Numbered from the stretch's first letter, positions 34,093 to 43,012 are shown. The stretch is DNA of 64,000 nt from Brevibacillus_H ginsengisoli (GCF_050113715.1 NZ_JBNJQR010000012.1:62001-126000), one strand, 5' to 3'. Numbers and translations: made by a program. Notes: generated by a model not told the origin, from the letters alone.

Positions 34093-35562
34093 TTAAATAA
34101 CCTGAATCGTGGTAAGTCCCGGATCGCTTGCTCCTTGAAAACGCACCTTGTCGGCTGCCATTTCAGCAAGCAAGGAGATGACGTGACCATCTATGCGTTC
34201 ACCAGGTACCAATAAGGGAATACCAGGAGGATAGGGAATCACCATTTCACCAGCAATTCTCCCTTCCGCTTCGAGAAGTGGTATCGAATTTTTCGCAAGA
34301 TGAACTGCTTCATAGATGGGAATCTTTAGTTCTCGTACAAACGTGGAAGCAAGAAGTCCCGCTTGAAACACGGTGTCTGCTTCTGTTAAAGGGGTACATT
34401 CAAGTTCTCTCATGACATGCCATACACTTTCGACATCATCTCGAGAAGTTCCTGTTGAGGCCGCCAGCAATACATGATTTCTGTCTACCAACTCAGGAAA
34501 TATCCCCGCTGCCTCCAAATGGCCTTGCAGCTCATAGCCTGTCAATTCGTTCGTGTACAGGCTGATGTGTAGTTTGAAAGGATCAAGTGTGGAATAGGCT
34601 TTTCCTTCTTCCAAAGCAGAAACCCTACACCAAGGAAGTGTCGCCAAATTCTCGCGGAGCCAATCCATTCGAGCGAGTACACGGTCCATTTCCCGTGCAC
34701 CTTCTACCACCATATGCCGTCGACCCAGATCAAGTGAAGCCATCAATGGATACGACGGACTGGATGATTGAATCATCCCGAGGGTCATAGCCAAACGCTC
34801 GCGGTCGATCCGGTTTCCTTGAATGTGCAACATGGAGGACATCGTCATAGCAGTCGCCATCTTGTGCGTCGACTGAACCGCCGCATCCGCTCCGCATTGC
34901 ATAGCACAGACGGGAACCTTTGGATGAAAACCATAATGAGCACCGTGCGCCTCGTCCACCAGAAGCGGAATTCCGAATCGATGGACAATGGTTGCCATCT
35001 TCGCCAGATCAATTCCCATCCCATAGTAGGTGGGGTTCGTTAAAAATACGGCTTTGACGTCGGGATGAGCTTGCAATGCGCGTTCGACATCTTCTTTTCT
35101 CAGCCCAACCGCTACCCCTGTCGGTATATCAACCGCAGGTACAATAAAAATTGGTTCTGCCCGCGCCAGAATGATCGCGTTAAAAACAGACTTGTGGCAA
35201 TTGCGCTGAACAATAATCTTATCTCCCGGCCGACAAACGGTTAAAATTAAGGCGATATTGCCGACTGTGCTGCCGCCGATCAGAAACCTCGTCTCTTCCG
35301 CCCCGAACGCTTCCGCCGCAAGCTTCTGCGCCTCCGCGATAATCCCTTCCGGATGGTGAAGGTCGTCCATTCCCGTAATTTCCGTTACATCAAGCGCAAG
35401 GATCGATTGATACGCGTCTTTGCCTTCCCGATCAAAGCTGTGTCCCATTTTATGCCCAGGTACATGAAAAGGATGCGGACGGTTCCTGGCGTGTTGGCTC
35501 AACGCGTCAAAAAGCGGAGCCCGATGCTGCCTCTCCCAGAAGGCCTCATCTCTTGTAAACAT
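34093..35562 (-). CDS. PLP-dependent Orn/Lys/Arg decarboxylase family protein (YaaO-like)
   Basis: A 489-residue fold-type-I PLP enzyme: FHVPGHKMG near the N-terminus, GGSTVGNIALIL, the cofactor region VDEAHGAHYGFH and the Schiff-base Lys in VQSTHKMATAMTMSS. This group decarboxylates arginine, lysine or ornithine; the substrate cannot be read here. The start at 35562 has AAAGGA 10 nt upstream. It lies 16 bp before tmk, as yaaO does in B. subtilis. Confidence 0.9.
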   Translation of the reverse strand: MFTRDEAFWERQHRAPLFDALSQHARNRPHPFHVPGHKMGHSFDREGKDAYQSILALDVTEITGMDDLHHPEGIIAEAQKLAAEAFGAEETRFLIGGSTVGNIALILTVCRPGDKIIVQRNCHKSVFNAIILARAEPIFIVPAVDIPTGVAVGLRKEDVERALQAHPDVKAVFLTNPTYYGMGIDLAKMATIVHRFGIPLLVDEAHGAHYGFHPKVPVCAMQCGADAAVQSTHKMATAMTMSSMLHIQGNRIDRERLAMTLGMIQSSSPSYPLMASLDLGRRHMVVEGAREMDRVLARMDWLRENLATLPWCRVSALEEGKAYSTLDPFKLHISLYTNELTGYELQGHLEAAGIFPELVDRNHVLLAASTGTSRDDVESVWHVMRELECTPLTEADTVFQAGLLASTFVRELKIPIYEAVHLAKNSIPLLEAEGRIAGEMVIPYPPGIPLLVPGERIDGHVISLLAEMAADKVRFQGASDPGLTTIQVI

Positions 35563-35696
35563 GAAACTCACATCCTTTCAATCCCGTTTCCGATTCATTG
35601 ACAAAACCTACAAAATCGTATTTTTCAGTCACTATTCTATCTAAATAGTAGTAGAAAACTTGGGCTTCGCCAAGCCTTGGGCGCAGGGAGTAAAGC

Positions 35697-35733
35697 AAAA
35701 AGGCATCTGCTTTAAATAGCAAATGCCTTTTTT
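35697..35733 (-). terminator. intrinsic terminator after gin
   Basis: 10-bp stem AAAAAGGCAT (35697-35706) / ATGCCTTTTT (35723-35732) with an inner TGCT/AGCA; A/T runs on both sides. It lies about 20 bp past the gin stop. Confidence 0.88.
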
Positions 35734-35752
35734 ACACGTGTTTGACTCACCG

Positions 35753-35935
35753 TTACGCGTTTTTCTTTAACCAGATCTGCTTCATCTGTTGAATGAAGAA
35801 CAGATATTTCTCTTCACGGACGTCTGTCTTAACCATCTCTTGTTCGCATGAATGGCAGATGAACTGATCATTGATCACAATCCCAGTTTCGTGGTCTTCT
35901 CTGCACACGATACAATTCTGGACAGGCTTTTCCAT
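35753..35935 (-). CDS. gin: sigma-G inhibitor Gin (CsfB)
   Basis: A 60-residue zinc-finger protein with two Cys pairs (CIVCREDHETGIV and FICHSCEQE), then a helical tail. Gin/CsfB prevents premature or misplaced sigma-G (and sigma-E) activity. The start at 35935 has AAAGGTGG upstream. The upstream DNA has a GTATA ... GGAAAAAGG arrangement that is close to, but does not fit, sigma-F spacing (16 instead of 15). In B. subtilis an rRNA operon lies between csfB and bofA; there is none here. Confidence 0.88.
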   Translation of the reverse strand: MEKPVQNCIVCREDHETGIVINDQFICHSCEQEMVKTDVREEKYLFFIQQMKQIWLKKNA

Positions 35936-36125
35936 GGTAGCCCCCACCTTTTTCCACTATATACCAAACATTATACCCCATTATAAGCAGTTCCATTCCA
36001 AACGTTCCTGAAGTCACCTGTCAGATGAGCATCTGGAGCCAGCAGAGCCGTCTATCTGCCAAGTAAAAAAGGGACTCACCCAGGCCCACAAATTAGCCAC
36101 GAACGATTCCCTTCCGCATGCAGTT

Positions 36126-36455
36126 TTATTGGATTTTCGCCACAGTAGAAAGCTGACGGGTTAACGATTGACGTTTTGCTTTTAGTTCCCACACTTTTTC
36201 TCGCAAAAACCGATTGCCAGGCTGGCTTCGCAGTTGTTTGTAGAGTGTTAGAATTTCTTGATTCATTCCATTAAATATCTGCCAAAGATCTTCCCGGGTG
36301 TAGGTTTGGTTGTCCATAAGACTGTCTTTGCCGTTATAAAGCTCATGCAACCTAGCCATAATTTCCTGCTGCCATTCGCAATCACCAATACTTCCGGCAT
36401 AGAGGTACAAATCCAGATAATCGTTCACCAAAGACTGTGCGTTCTTCTGATTCAT
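36126..36455 (-). CDS. conserved hypothetical helical protein
   Basis: A 109-residue, probably all-helical soluble protein without signal or membrane segment: AQSLVNDYLDLYLYAGSIGD, QEIMARLHELY, and QPGNRFLREKVWELKAKRQSLTRQL. I do not recognise a family. The start is well supported (AGGAGG 5 nt upstream). It stands alone between gin and the UDP-glucose-dehydrogenase-like gene; after it, 36004-36125 holds a weak G/C-rich hairpin (AAGGGA ... TCCCTTTTTTT) that could be its terminator. Confidence 0.75.
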   Translation of the reverse strand: MNQKNAQSLVNDYLDLYLYAGSIGDCEWQQEIMARLHELYNGKDSLMDNQTYTREDLWQIFNGMNQEILTLYKQLRSQPGNRFLREKVWELKAKRQSLTRQLSTVAKIQ

Positions 36456-36589
36456 GTAATCCTCCTATTGCATTAGGTTCGAGGCCGCTTAGGGACCATC
36501 CCTTCACCTCTTATAAAGATGAAATCGTTTACATTTAAACCATCGTAACTAAATTATACATTTTTTCTCAGGATAAAAGGTCGAATTTT

Positions 36590-37636
36590 TCAAAAAAATC
36601 TCGTCCTTTGCCCAATGGTTCGATAAGCAATGTGGAAGGCTTCCATCTCCTGAAGCGGATAGCAGGAGCAGGCGTCGAGAATGACAGGCTTTCGCATGGT
36701 TTGGACAAACACATGGGGTGACATCTCTTTAATGAGTGGATCAACATCCAAAATCAGCAGAGCATCGGCATCTATTAGTGATTCTTGCGGATTTGTAAAC
36801 CGAAGAAAGCGACCCTGCCCGGGATGATTTGCTCTATGGTTGTTCCCTGTCACATATAAGCGAATCGAAGCGTGCCGCTCAATCTCGGGTGCAATCAATG
36901 CAATACTCCGCTCATCCGACCAGATGGCGACTGCCCGAGGATTGATCTGAGTAAGCAGGAGGCGTAGCTCTCGAACCATCCAATCTTGCGGGGAGATGGA
37001 GTGAACGGGTATCGATTTCACGTGGTCAAGTGAAGGCTTGTCCTGAATCCAGCCTTGCCCGATCCGTTTATCCATTCCAAGTGCCCAGGCAACTACATCC
37101 GCTCTTGCTTGGAGCTGGTCGCACCGTTCGCCTATGAACATATAGAAATGATGCTTCCATTCAAGATAAAGCGACAGACAGACCGCTGCTTCGTCTGCCT
37201 CGATTCGTTGACAAATCTGCGAAATTACCCCCTCATCTGCAAGAGCCCGTCGAAGCGTGCTCACCCAATCACTGGATGGATCGCCTCCAATGACCGCATG
37301 CTCCTGATCCGGTAATAGAAAAAGGCGCACGACGTCAACCGGATGCGCACCAGAAGCAGCATGAAGTTGTTCAGCCATCCCATGGGGAATCTCATCTCCA
37401 ACCAACAGGATGAGGAACTTGCTCTGCCCATTCACGGACAGCCATTTCATCGTCCTTGAAAGAAGCTGAGAAATACTACACTCCCTTGAAACAAGAAGCC
37501 CATGAACGGCCGAAGTAGCGGTAGCCGCTCGTTCCTCTGTTGTGATTGTAAATCCTCGTCTATTCCATGTATGTTGAAGATCATCGGAAAGCGAACCTTC
37601 TTCCGAATCGACTAGTAATGTCCAGATTGGCTCCAT
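36590..37636 (-). CDS. degenerate UDP-glucose/GDP-mannose dehydrogenase-like protein
   Basis: A 348-residue protein. By memory of TuaD/UDPGDH sequences, residues ~175-200 (VVAWALGMDKRIGQGW) correspond to the middle-domain VSDGIGLDSRIGRKFL, and residues ~285-342 (DADALLILDVDPLIKEM ... KPVILDACSCYPLQEM ... IGQ) correspond to the C-terminal UDP-binding domain. The N-terminal GxGxxG nucleotide motif is missing, and the catalytic Cys segment (GGSCFPKD) is replaced. It should therefore be inactive as a dehydrogenase; it may be a binding or scaffold relic. Start ATG with AAGGAG 7 nt upstream. Coding looks intact. Confidence 0.55.
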   Translation of the reverse strand: MEPIWTLLVDSEEGSLSDDLQHTWNRRGFTITTEERAATATSAVHGLLVSRECSISQLLSRTMKWLSVNGQSKFLILLVGDEIPHGMAEQLHAASGAHPVDVVRLFLLPDQEHAVIGGDPSSDWVSTLRRALADEGVISQICQRIEADEAAVCLSLYLEWKHHFYMFIGERCDQLQARADVVAWALGMDKRIGQGWIQDKPSLDHVKSIPVHSISPQDWMVRELRLLLTQINPRAVAIWSDERSIALIAPEIERHASIRLYVTGNNHRANHPGQGRFLRFTNPQESLIDADALLILDVDPLIKEMSPHVFVQTMRKPVILDACSCYPLQEMEAFHIAYRTIGQRTRFF

Positions 37637-37816
37637 GTCTGTTCTCCTTGTGATCCTTATCTTCCATTGGCTATAAACGTCTCTCGTTGTTTATTGTTGA
37701 CGAGAGGACCACGTTCCATAACTGCTAGAAGAGAGACGTCCAAGGAAAAATTGAGGTAATATAGAGTCAACACCAAACGGTTATGTCGTTTTTCACACAA
37801 AAAAAGGAGGCCTGCT

Positions 37817-38347
37817 ATGAAAGAACAGACCATCTATCACTATCAACTCTTATATCGTTTTCGGTGGAAACTGGCAGGCTATCTGCTTCAAGTGGTTTGT
37901 TTGGGAGGATTACTCTTCGGATCAACACGAGTTTTTCCCGTTCATTTTGAGGAATTATTCGTTTCTTTATCCATTCTGGCGTTGCTGCCGATTCTGCATA
38001 TCATGTTCTTTCGTTTGTATGCATACTCCGTTTCAACGAGACCGAGGCTCTCACCAGACATGTTGTTTTGTCCGTGGTGGGGGGCGGGAACCGCTTATCC
38101 TGCTACACTTGGATTTTTCCGTGCGGCTGAAACTACGGTTTGTCTTGGGAGTATATGCGTGCCTGCAGCCTTATTCGTATGGATCCCGCAAAGCTATGCC
38201 ATCGACTTTTTGGCGGGGGGATTGGTCTTGGCGCTTCCACGGATCATAGGGCTAATCCATTCGTTTCGACAACCGAAACATTGCCGGATCAAATACGAAA
38301 CCAGAAGCATTGCCTTTCTTCTGACAGAAGGTTACAAGAAAACATAA
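37817..38347 (+). CDS. hypothetical membrane protein
   Basis: A 176-residue protein with about four hydrophobic helices (~18-36, ~48-68, ~105-122, ~128-148) and a basic C-terminus. I recognise no family. The start is well supported (AAGGAGG 6 nt upstream). Convergent with bofA, 7 bp apart, with no visible terminator between them. It is the only plus-strand gene between abrB and the DedA gene. Confidence 0.7.
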   Translation: MKEQTIYHYQLLYRFRWKLAGYLLQVVCLGGLLFGSTRVFPVHFEELFVSLSILALLPILHIMFFRLYAYSVSTRPRLSPDMLFCPWWGAGTAYPATLGFFRAAETTVCLGSICVPAALFVWIPQSYAIDFLAGGLVLALPRIIGLIHSFRQPKHCRIKYETRSIAFLLTEGYKKT

Positions 38348-38353
38348 GAGAAC

Positions 38354-38620
38354 CTACATAACGTATAGCTTAATGGCAATCAGAGCGAGTAACCCGGGAA
38401 TCCTCAAGAACCCAGAGAGAACGGCCGTCACGGGATTAATCGGTAGATGAAACCCTGCCATCTCCCCGACGAGATTGGCAAAGAAAAGAAGAATGGCGCC
38501 AATCACAACGTTAATCGCCAAAATCCCTATCCAGCGAAGCGGCTTGGTCATTGATTTGCTAGCAGCCACCATAAGCAATATACCGATGATGATTAACGCA
38601 ACAATCCATTCGGTACCCAT
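38354..38620 (-). CDS. bofA: pro-sigma-K processing inhibitor BofA
   Basis: An 88-residue membrane protein with two hydrophobic stretches (6-22 and 30-52) and the BofA C-terminal signature INPVTAVLSGFLRIPGLLALIAIKLYV. BofA with SpoIVFA holds SpoIVFB inactive in the outer forespore membrane until sigma-G signals. Located after yaaL as in B. subtilis. Confidence 0.93.
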   Translation of the reverse strand: MGTEWIVALIIIGILLMVAASKSMTKPLRWIGILAINVVIGAILLFFANLVGEMAGFHLPINPVTAVLSGFLRIPGLLALIAIKLYVM

Positions 38621-38631
38621 CCTGCTACCCC

Positions 38632-38862
38632 CTAAGCATGCTTCTTCGCATATACGGCACGAGCTCGATCAAGCAAAAACATGTAACGTTTCTCGGTCAG
38701 CTGTAGATAGTAAATGGCTTGGTCCACATGCTTTGCTTCCGCTGTGCTCATCATCTGTTGGGCGTGCTGCCAATTGAGGCGGGCACGCTCAATCGCTTCG
38801 GTCAACGAATTCCAGTCATTGCGAATGACAACACTTGTTTTGTTACTCCGAAACCACTTCAT
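38632..38862 (-). CDS. yaaL: YaaL family protein (DUF2508)
   Basis: A 76-residue helical protein (MKWFRSNKTSVVIRNDWNSLTEAIERARLNWQHA ... EKRYMFLLDRAR). Unknown function; the family always precedes bofA. The start 38862 is preceded by GGGGGGAAGCGGG, better placed than the GTG five codons earlier. 11 bp from bofA. Confidence 0.88.
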   Translation of the reverse strand: MKWFRSNKTSVVIRNDWNSLTEAIERARLNWQHAQQMMSTAEAKHVDQAIYYLQLTEKRYMFLLDRARAVYAKKHA

Positions 38863-38897
38863 CCCGCTTCCCCCCACTTAACACTTGTATGGCTTCT

Positions 38898-39869
38898 TTA
38901 GTTAAAATAATGCATCGCACTCGCCAGATTATTCAGGCTATGGAGAATAATGGCTCCCCAAATCGAGTTGTACCGATGGCGTACAAATCCCAATCCTAAC
39001 CCGATCACAAACAGCGGTATAAATAGAGCGATATCGACGTGCATTAACGCAAACCAAAAGCTGGTTAAGAGCACACCAATAACAGCCCCAAAGCGCTTCA
39101 CCAGGTAGGTCTGAATCACTCCACGAAACAAGATTTCTTCCGCAATCGGCACCATGATGCCCACAACGGCAATGGAGACGAGACCATTCATCCAATTAAA
39201 GGTCTTCGCTTGAACGATGCTGTTCTGAATGTCTGTTTCCCGCTGTGATTGCAACGATAGATTCAACCAGTCGGCAATCGGAGTCGTAAGCAAAAAATCC
39301 AATCCGACAATGATAAAGGCGAGAATACCAACAATCGCCAACAGCATTCGGGTCATACTCTTCGGTCGCGTAAACCCGATCACTTCCCATCTGCCAAAAA
39401 ACCGGAAGGCCGCTATGACAAGGATCATCAATTGAAACGATGCCGATTCCAGAACTCCGCCGATGCTTCCTTCTGGAAAAATAGGATTGGGAAGGAAGAA
39501 CGCATATCCCGCATACATAAAGGTAGTAAAGATTTGAAGCCACGCCATCACATGCAAGAAATCGTCAATCGTCACCGACCATCGGCTGATTCTTTCTCTG
39601 TGAAATCGACGCTCCCGAAGAAAACTGATGATAAACCCGACAGAACAGATCAAACTAAAAGCACCGGCACCGAGAATTAAGAAAATCATCCCATTCTCTA
39701 GTTTCGTTGCCATTTCAACAACCCAATGTCCATCTGTTCCTTTGGTAAAACGAAGCATCATGAATTCTATCAGCAGGTTCAAAGTGTATCCGAACAACAA
39801 TAGGTATGCCCAGCGTCTCGTCCGATTGGGCGGCGCCGTAAACGGTTGAAGTTGAGTTCCTACATACAT
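38898..39869 (-). CDS. CPBP (Abi/CaaX) family intramembrane metalloprotease
   Basis: A 323-residue protein with about eight membrane helices. The C-terminal half carries the CPBP motifs: EEILFRGVIQTYL (motif 1, Glu-Glu), FALMHVDIALFIPLFVIGLGLGFVRHR (motif 2, His), and HSLNNLAS (motif 3, His). Such proteins process prenylated or other peptides; the substrate is unknown. Inserted between recR and yaaL relative to B. subtilis. Start has AGAGGAGAG upstream. Confidence 0.88.
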   Translation of the reverse strand: MYVGTQLQPFTAPPNRTRRWAYLLLFGYTLNLLIEFMMLRFTKGTDGHWVVEMATKLENGMIFLILGAGAFSLICSVGFIISFLRERRFHRERISRWSVTIDDFLHVMAWLQIFTTFMYAGYAFFLPNPIFPEGSIGGVLESASFQLMILVIAAFRFFGRWEVIGFTRPKSMTRMLLAIVGILAFIIVGLDFLLTTPIADWLNLSLQSQRETDIQNSIVQAKTFNWMNGLVSIAVVGIMVPIAEEILFRGVIQTYLVKRFGAVIGVLLTSFWFALMHVDIALFIPLFVIGLGLGFVRHRYNSIWGAIILHSLNNLASAMHYFN

Positions 39870-39951
39870 GGATTCTCTCTCCTCTTCTTAGACTATGCCT
39901 CGTCCCATCAAATCATGACCCTATATATGATCACTATTAGACTCGACATGC

Positions 39952-39976
39952 AAAAAGACTCGACAATTGCCGAGCC
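39952..39976 (-). terminator. terminator after recR
   Basis: Hairpin GACTCG (39957-39962) / CGAGCC (39971-39976) with the inner CAATTG self-complementary; on the minus strand T5 follows. About 20 bp past the recR stop. Confidence 0.7.
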
Positions 39977-39994
39977 TTCCATTCGCTATGTTCA

Positions 39995-40591
39995 TTATAA
40001 CTCTCTTCGGCCTTCTAGTGCCTTGGTAAGTGTTACTTCATCAGCATACTCCAAATCGCCGCCGACTGGCAATCCATGGGCAATTCGAGTGACCCGAATC
40101 CCGAATGGTTTAATCAAGCGGGAAAGGTACATAGCGGTTGCTTCTCCCTCGATATTCGGATTCGTTGCGAGAATGACCTCTTTTACCTGCTCATCGCCCA
40201 AACGCTTCAACAAGTCAGGAATACGAATATCTTCTGGTCCGATTCCGTCCATTGGCGAGATGGCACCATGCAAGACATGGTATACCCCTTCAAATTCTCG
40301 GGTTTTCTCCATCGCTACAACATCCTTGGGTTCTTGCACCACACAGATCACCGATTGATCCCGACGCTTGTCTCTGCAGAGATGACACGGGTCCAGATCC
40401 GTGATATTGTTACAGACCGAGCAGTAATGGAGCTGACGCTTGGCATTGACTAACGCCTTGGCCAAGTCAAGCACATCGTCTTCCTTCATGTTCAGTACAA
40501 AAAACGCCAGGCGGCCCGCCGTCTTGGGGCCAATGCCTGGCAGCTTCATAAATCCTTCAATTAACTTGGATACCGGTTCTGGATAGAACAT
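39995..40591 (-). CDS. recR: recombination mediator RecR
   Basis: A 198-residue RecR: N-terminal HhH (PEPVSKLIEGFMKLPGIGPKTAGRLAFFVL-like), C4 zinc finger CSVCNNITDLDPCHLCRDKRRD, Toprim VVQEPKDVVAMEKT..YHVLHG and a Walker-like C-terminus. It loads RecA with RecF/RecO. Start has AAAGGAG 8 nt upstream; 39 bp after ybaB. Confidence 0.97.
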   Translation of the reverse strand: MFYPEPVSKLIEGFMKLPGIGPKTAGRLAFFVLNMKEDDVLDLAKALVNAKRQLHYCSVCNNITDLDPCHLCRDKRRDQSVICVVQEPKDVVAMEKTREFEGVYHVLHGAISPMDGIGPEDIRIPDLLKRLGDEQVKEVILATNPNIEGEATAMYLSRLIKPFGIRVTRIAHGLPVGGDLEYADEVTLTKALEGRREL

Positions 40592-40630
40592 TATCTCTAC
40601 TCCTTTAAGGGGCGATCTATCCTGTTCAAA

Positions 40631-40942
40631 CTAGAATAGTCCAGGAATATTCATCCCGCCAGTGAATCGTCCCATCTCTTTGCCAGCCAATTCATCAGCG
40701 TTGCGAAGCGCGTCATTCACCGCAGTCAACACAAGATCTTGCAGCATTTCAACGTCTTCTGGATCGACTACTTCTGCTTTGATCGTAATGTCGAGAATTT
40801 GCTTATGGCCGTTCGCTTTCACCATAACCGCGCCTCCACCAGCTGTTCCCTCAACCACTTTGTCTTTCAACTGTTCTTGCGCCTTTTGCATATCTTCTTG
40901 CATTTTTTTCACTTGTTTCATCATTTGTTGCATGTTTTTCAT
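40631..40942 (-). CDS. YbaB/EbfC family nucleoid-associated protein
   Basis: A 103-residue protein: MKNMQQMMKQVKKMQEDMQKA coiled coil, then VVEGTAGGGAVMVKANGHKQILDITI and the C-terminal MGRFTGGMNIPGLF. Binds DNA as a tweezer-like dimer. ATG with AGGAGG 8 nt upstream. Always between dnaX and recR. Confidence 0.95.
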   Translation of the reverse strand: MKNMQQMMKQVKKMQEDMQKAQEQLKDKVVEGTAGGGAVMVKANGHKQILDITIKAEVVDPEDVEMLQDLVLTAVNDALRNADELAGKEMGRFTGGMNIPGLF

Positions 40943-40992
40943 ATGATATTCCTCCTAGAAAATGAATGGCGTTCATCAATACTCTTTCAATG

Positions 40993-42699
40993 CTAATCAT
41001 TGATTTCGAGCAGCTGCTCTCCTACCAGCTTCAGCGCTTCCGAAACAAATGGATCCTCACCCTTAGCCTCCGGGTCTACCCCGCTTTGCTCAACCAAGGA
41101 CGTCCATTGCTCCTCCATCACCGATAGCAGCTGTAGTGAAGCCCCTGTGGCGTTCTGGATGGCTTGCTCGACGATTCCTTTTAGTTCCGGCTCCATCGTC
41201 TTTTCACAATGGATAGGGCTTTTGAAAATGACAACAACTGAATCCTGATTCACCCCGGCTGGTTGACCATTGACGAGCCAGGCGTAATGCTGAATCCTGA
41301 CTTTTTTTACGTCGGAAAGTATTTGACCCCATAAGCCTTTGAGTCTTTGCGTTCTCGCCTCATCCAAGGAACGAGCGACTTCCTTCACCTTGTTCATCGG
41401 AGTTCGAATTCCGCCTGAAGCAGATGAAGCAACTGGACGTCGCGCTGGTTCCTTCGCCTCTTCATGTCCAGCACCAGTCGTCCCCAACTGATTACGCGCG
41501 GTGGCTTGTGTGACCTTTTCCTCCAAAGAGCGGAGACGGTTCATCAAAGTCGTTAGCTCTTCCGGAGCAACCGATGAAGTCGCGGACGTTGATTTAACCA
41601 CTGTTCCTTGCCCCTGGCTGTACTGACACAATTTGACCAAGGACAGCTCAACCAGAATTCGAGGATAGGTGGACCATTTCAGTTGGGCAAGCGATTGATT
41701 CAATGCCTCGATCATATCATATAATCCAGCCAAAGAATAAAGCTCCGCCACAGCCGTAAATTGATCATCCACCAGCGTCCGCTCCACGATCTCTTGCAGA
41801 GTAGGAGCGGTCTTGAGCAGCAGCAAATCGCGGTAGTAATACATAAAATCCTGCAAGAAATGCTCAGGATCTTTCCCCTGCTGCATGAGCTGGTCAAATT
41901 CCTGCATGACCTGGGCGACATCACTCTCGACAATCCTCTTGGCGAGCGTCGAGTAGTATGTCTGAGAAACAGAGCCTGTTATCTGCAAAATATCCTGAAG
42001 CGTAACGTGATCTCCGCTAAAACTAAGCGCCTGATCCAACAAGCTGAGGGCATCACGCATCCCGCCCTCGGCCATCTTGGCGACCAGCTGCAACGCATGA
42101 TCCTCGACGCTCACATGCTGTTTCTCACAGATTTCCTGAAGCCTCTCTACCATCTCGGATAAGGCTATCCGATGAAAGTCAAAACGTTGACAGCGTGAAA
42201 TAATGGTCGCTGGCAACTTGTGTGGTTCTGTTGTAGCCAATATAAACAAAACATGGGATGGAGGTTCCTCCAACGTCTTCAATAGCGCGTTAAAGGCCTC
42301 TGTTGTCAACATGTGCACTTCGTCAATGATATACACCTTGTACGAGACATCGCTCGGCGCAAATTTGACTTTATCCCGAATATCGCGAATTTCTTCCACT
42401 CCACGGTTAGAAGCAGCGTCGATCTCCAGCACGTCTGTAACCTTGCCCGCTGTTATCGCCTGACAAGAAGCGCACTCATTGCACGGTTCACCATTTTGTG
42501 GCGATTCACAGTTCACTGCCTTGGCCATGATCTTGGCAGCACTTGTTTTTCCCGTTCCTCGTGGGCCGTTAAACAGATATGCATGAGAAAGACGTCCTTC
42601 TCTCAACGCATTACGCAGCGTGGTTGTAACGTGCGCCTGCCCGACTATATCTCCGAAGGTTTGTGGTCTGTATACGCGGTAAAGCGCTGTATAAGCCAT
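40993..42699 (-). CDS. dnaX: DNA polymerase III gamma/tau subunit
   Basis: A 568-residue clamp loader: Walker A YLFNGPRGTGKTSAAKIMAKAVNC, zinc module CNECASCQAITAGKVTD, Walker B YIIDEVHMLTTEAFNALLKTLEEPP, SRC motif ISRCQRFDF, then a C-terminal polymerase-contact region. No obvious slippery A-run for frameshifting is seen. The start is MAYTALYRVYRPQTF at 42699. In B. subtilis scRNA lies just upstream; I find no SRP RNA signature there in this window. Confidence 0.97.
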   Translation of the reverse strand: MAYTALYRVYRPQTFGDIVGQAHVTTTLRNALREGRLSHAYLFNGPRGTGKTSAAKIMAKAVNCESPQNGEPCNECASCQAITAGKVTDVLEIDAASNRGVEEIRDIRDKVKFAPSDVSYKVYIIDEVHMLTTEAFNALLKTLEEPPSHVLFILATTEPHKLPATIISRCQRFDFHRIALSEMVERLQEICEKQHVSVEDHALQLVAKMAEGGMRDALSLLDQALSFSGDHVTLQDILQITGSVSQTYYSTLAKRIVESDVAQVMQEFDQLMQQGKDPEHFLQDFMYYYRDLLLLKTAPTLQEIVERTLVDDQFTAVAELYSLAGLYDMIEALNQSLAQLKWSTYPRILVELSLVKLCQYSQGQGTVVKSTSATSSVAPEELTTLMNRLRSLEEKVTQATARNQLGTTGAGHEEAKEPARRPVASSASGGIRTPMNKVKEVARSLDEARTQRLKGLWGQILSDVKKVRIQHYAWLVNGQPAGVNQDSVVVIFKSPIHCEKTMEPELKGIVEQAIQNATGASLQLLSVMEEQWTSLVEQSGVDPEAKGEDPFVSEALKLVGEQLLEIND

Positions 42700-42795
42700 T
42701 AGCCTGCCACTCCCCACTTGTCTCTTCGCTATCTATTCTCCATAAGCTTATCTTATTTATTATACACCATTCCGATGGCTTTTCCCAAATAAGAA

Positions 42796-42992
42796 GAGAA
42801 AAGACTTCGTCCCTTTTGCTCTGTTTAAGCTCGCGTGTAGCATCTACTGTCCGCTCCGTTCACTACGGAAGGGAGTCGACAAGAAAATCACTTCGCTTCT
42901 CATAGGAGTAAAGAATGCCGACTCTTTTCCTTCCTTCGTTCACTCCGCTGAGCTTCGCTTAAAATGAGGCTTCAGTGACGAAGTCTTTTCTC
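42796..42992. repeat. 197-bp element bounded by 16-bp perfect inverted repeats
   Basis: GAGAAAAGACTTCGTC (42796-42811) is repeated in exact inverse orientation at 42977-42992. Between lie further pairable motifs: CCG/CGG around 42866-42876, GAGTCG (42872-42877 region) with CGACTC (about 42920), and related words CCGTTCACTACGG, TTCGTTCACTCCGC, CTTCGCTT. No ORF of substance. It could be a MITE-type repeat or a structured RNA. It occupies most of the 412-bp gap between dnaX and the histidine kinase gene. Confidence 0.6.
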
Positions 42993-43012
42993 CACCAAGC
43001 TTACGCGGATGG

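Noticed and set aside
40993..42699. Programmed frameshift site in dnaX (gamma/tau switch)
   Set aside because: No slippery A AAA AAG run with downstream stem was seen; the gene reads straight through.
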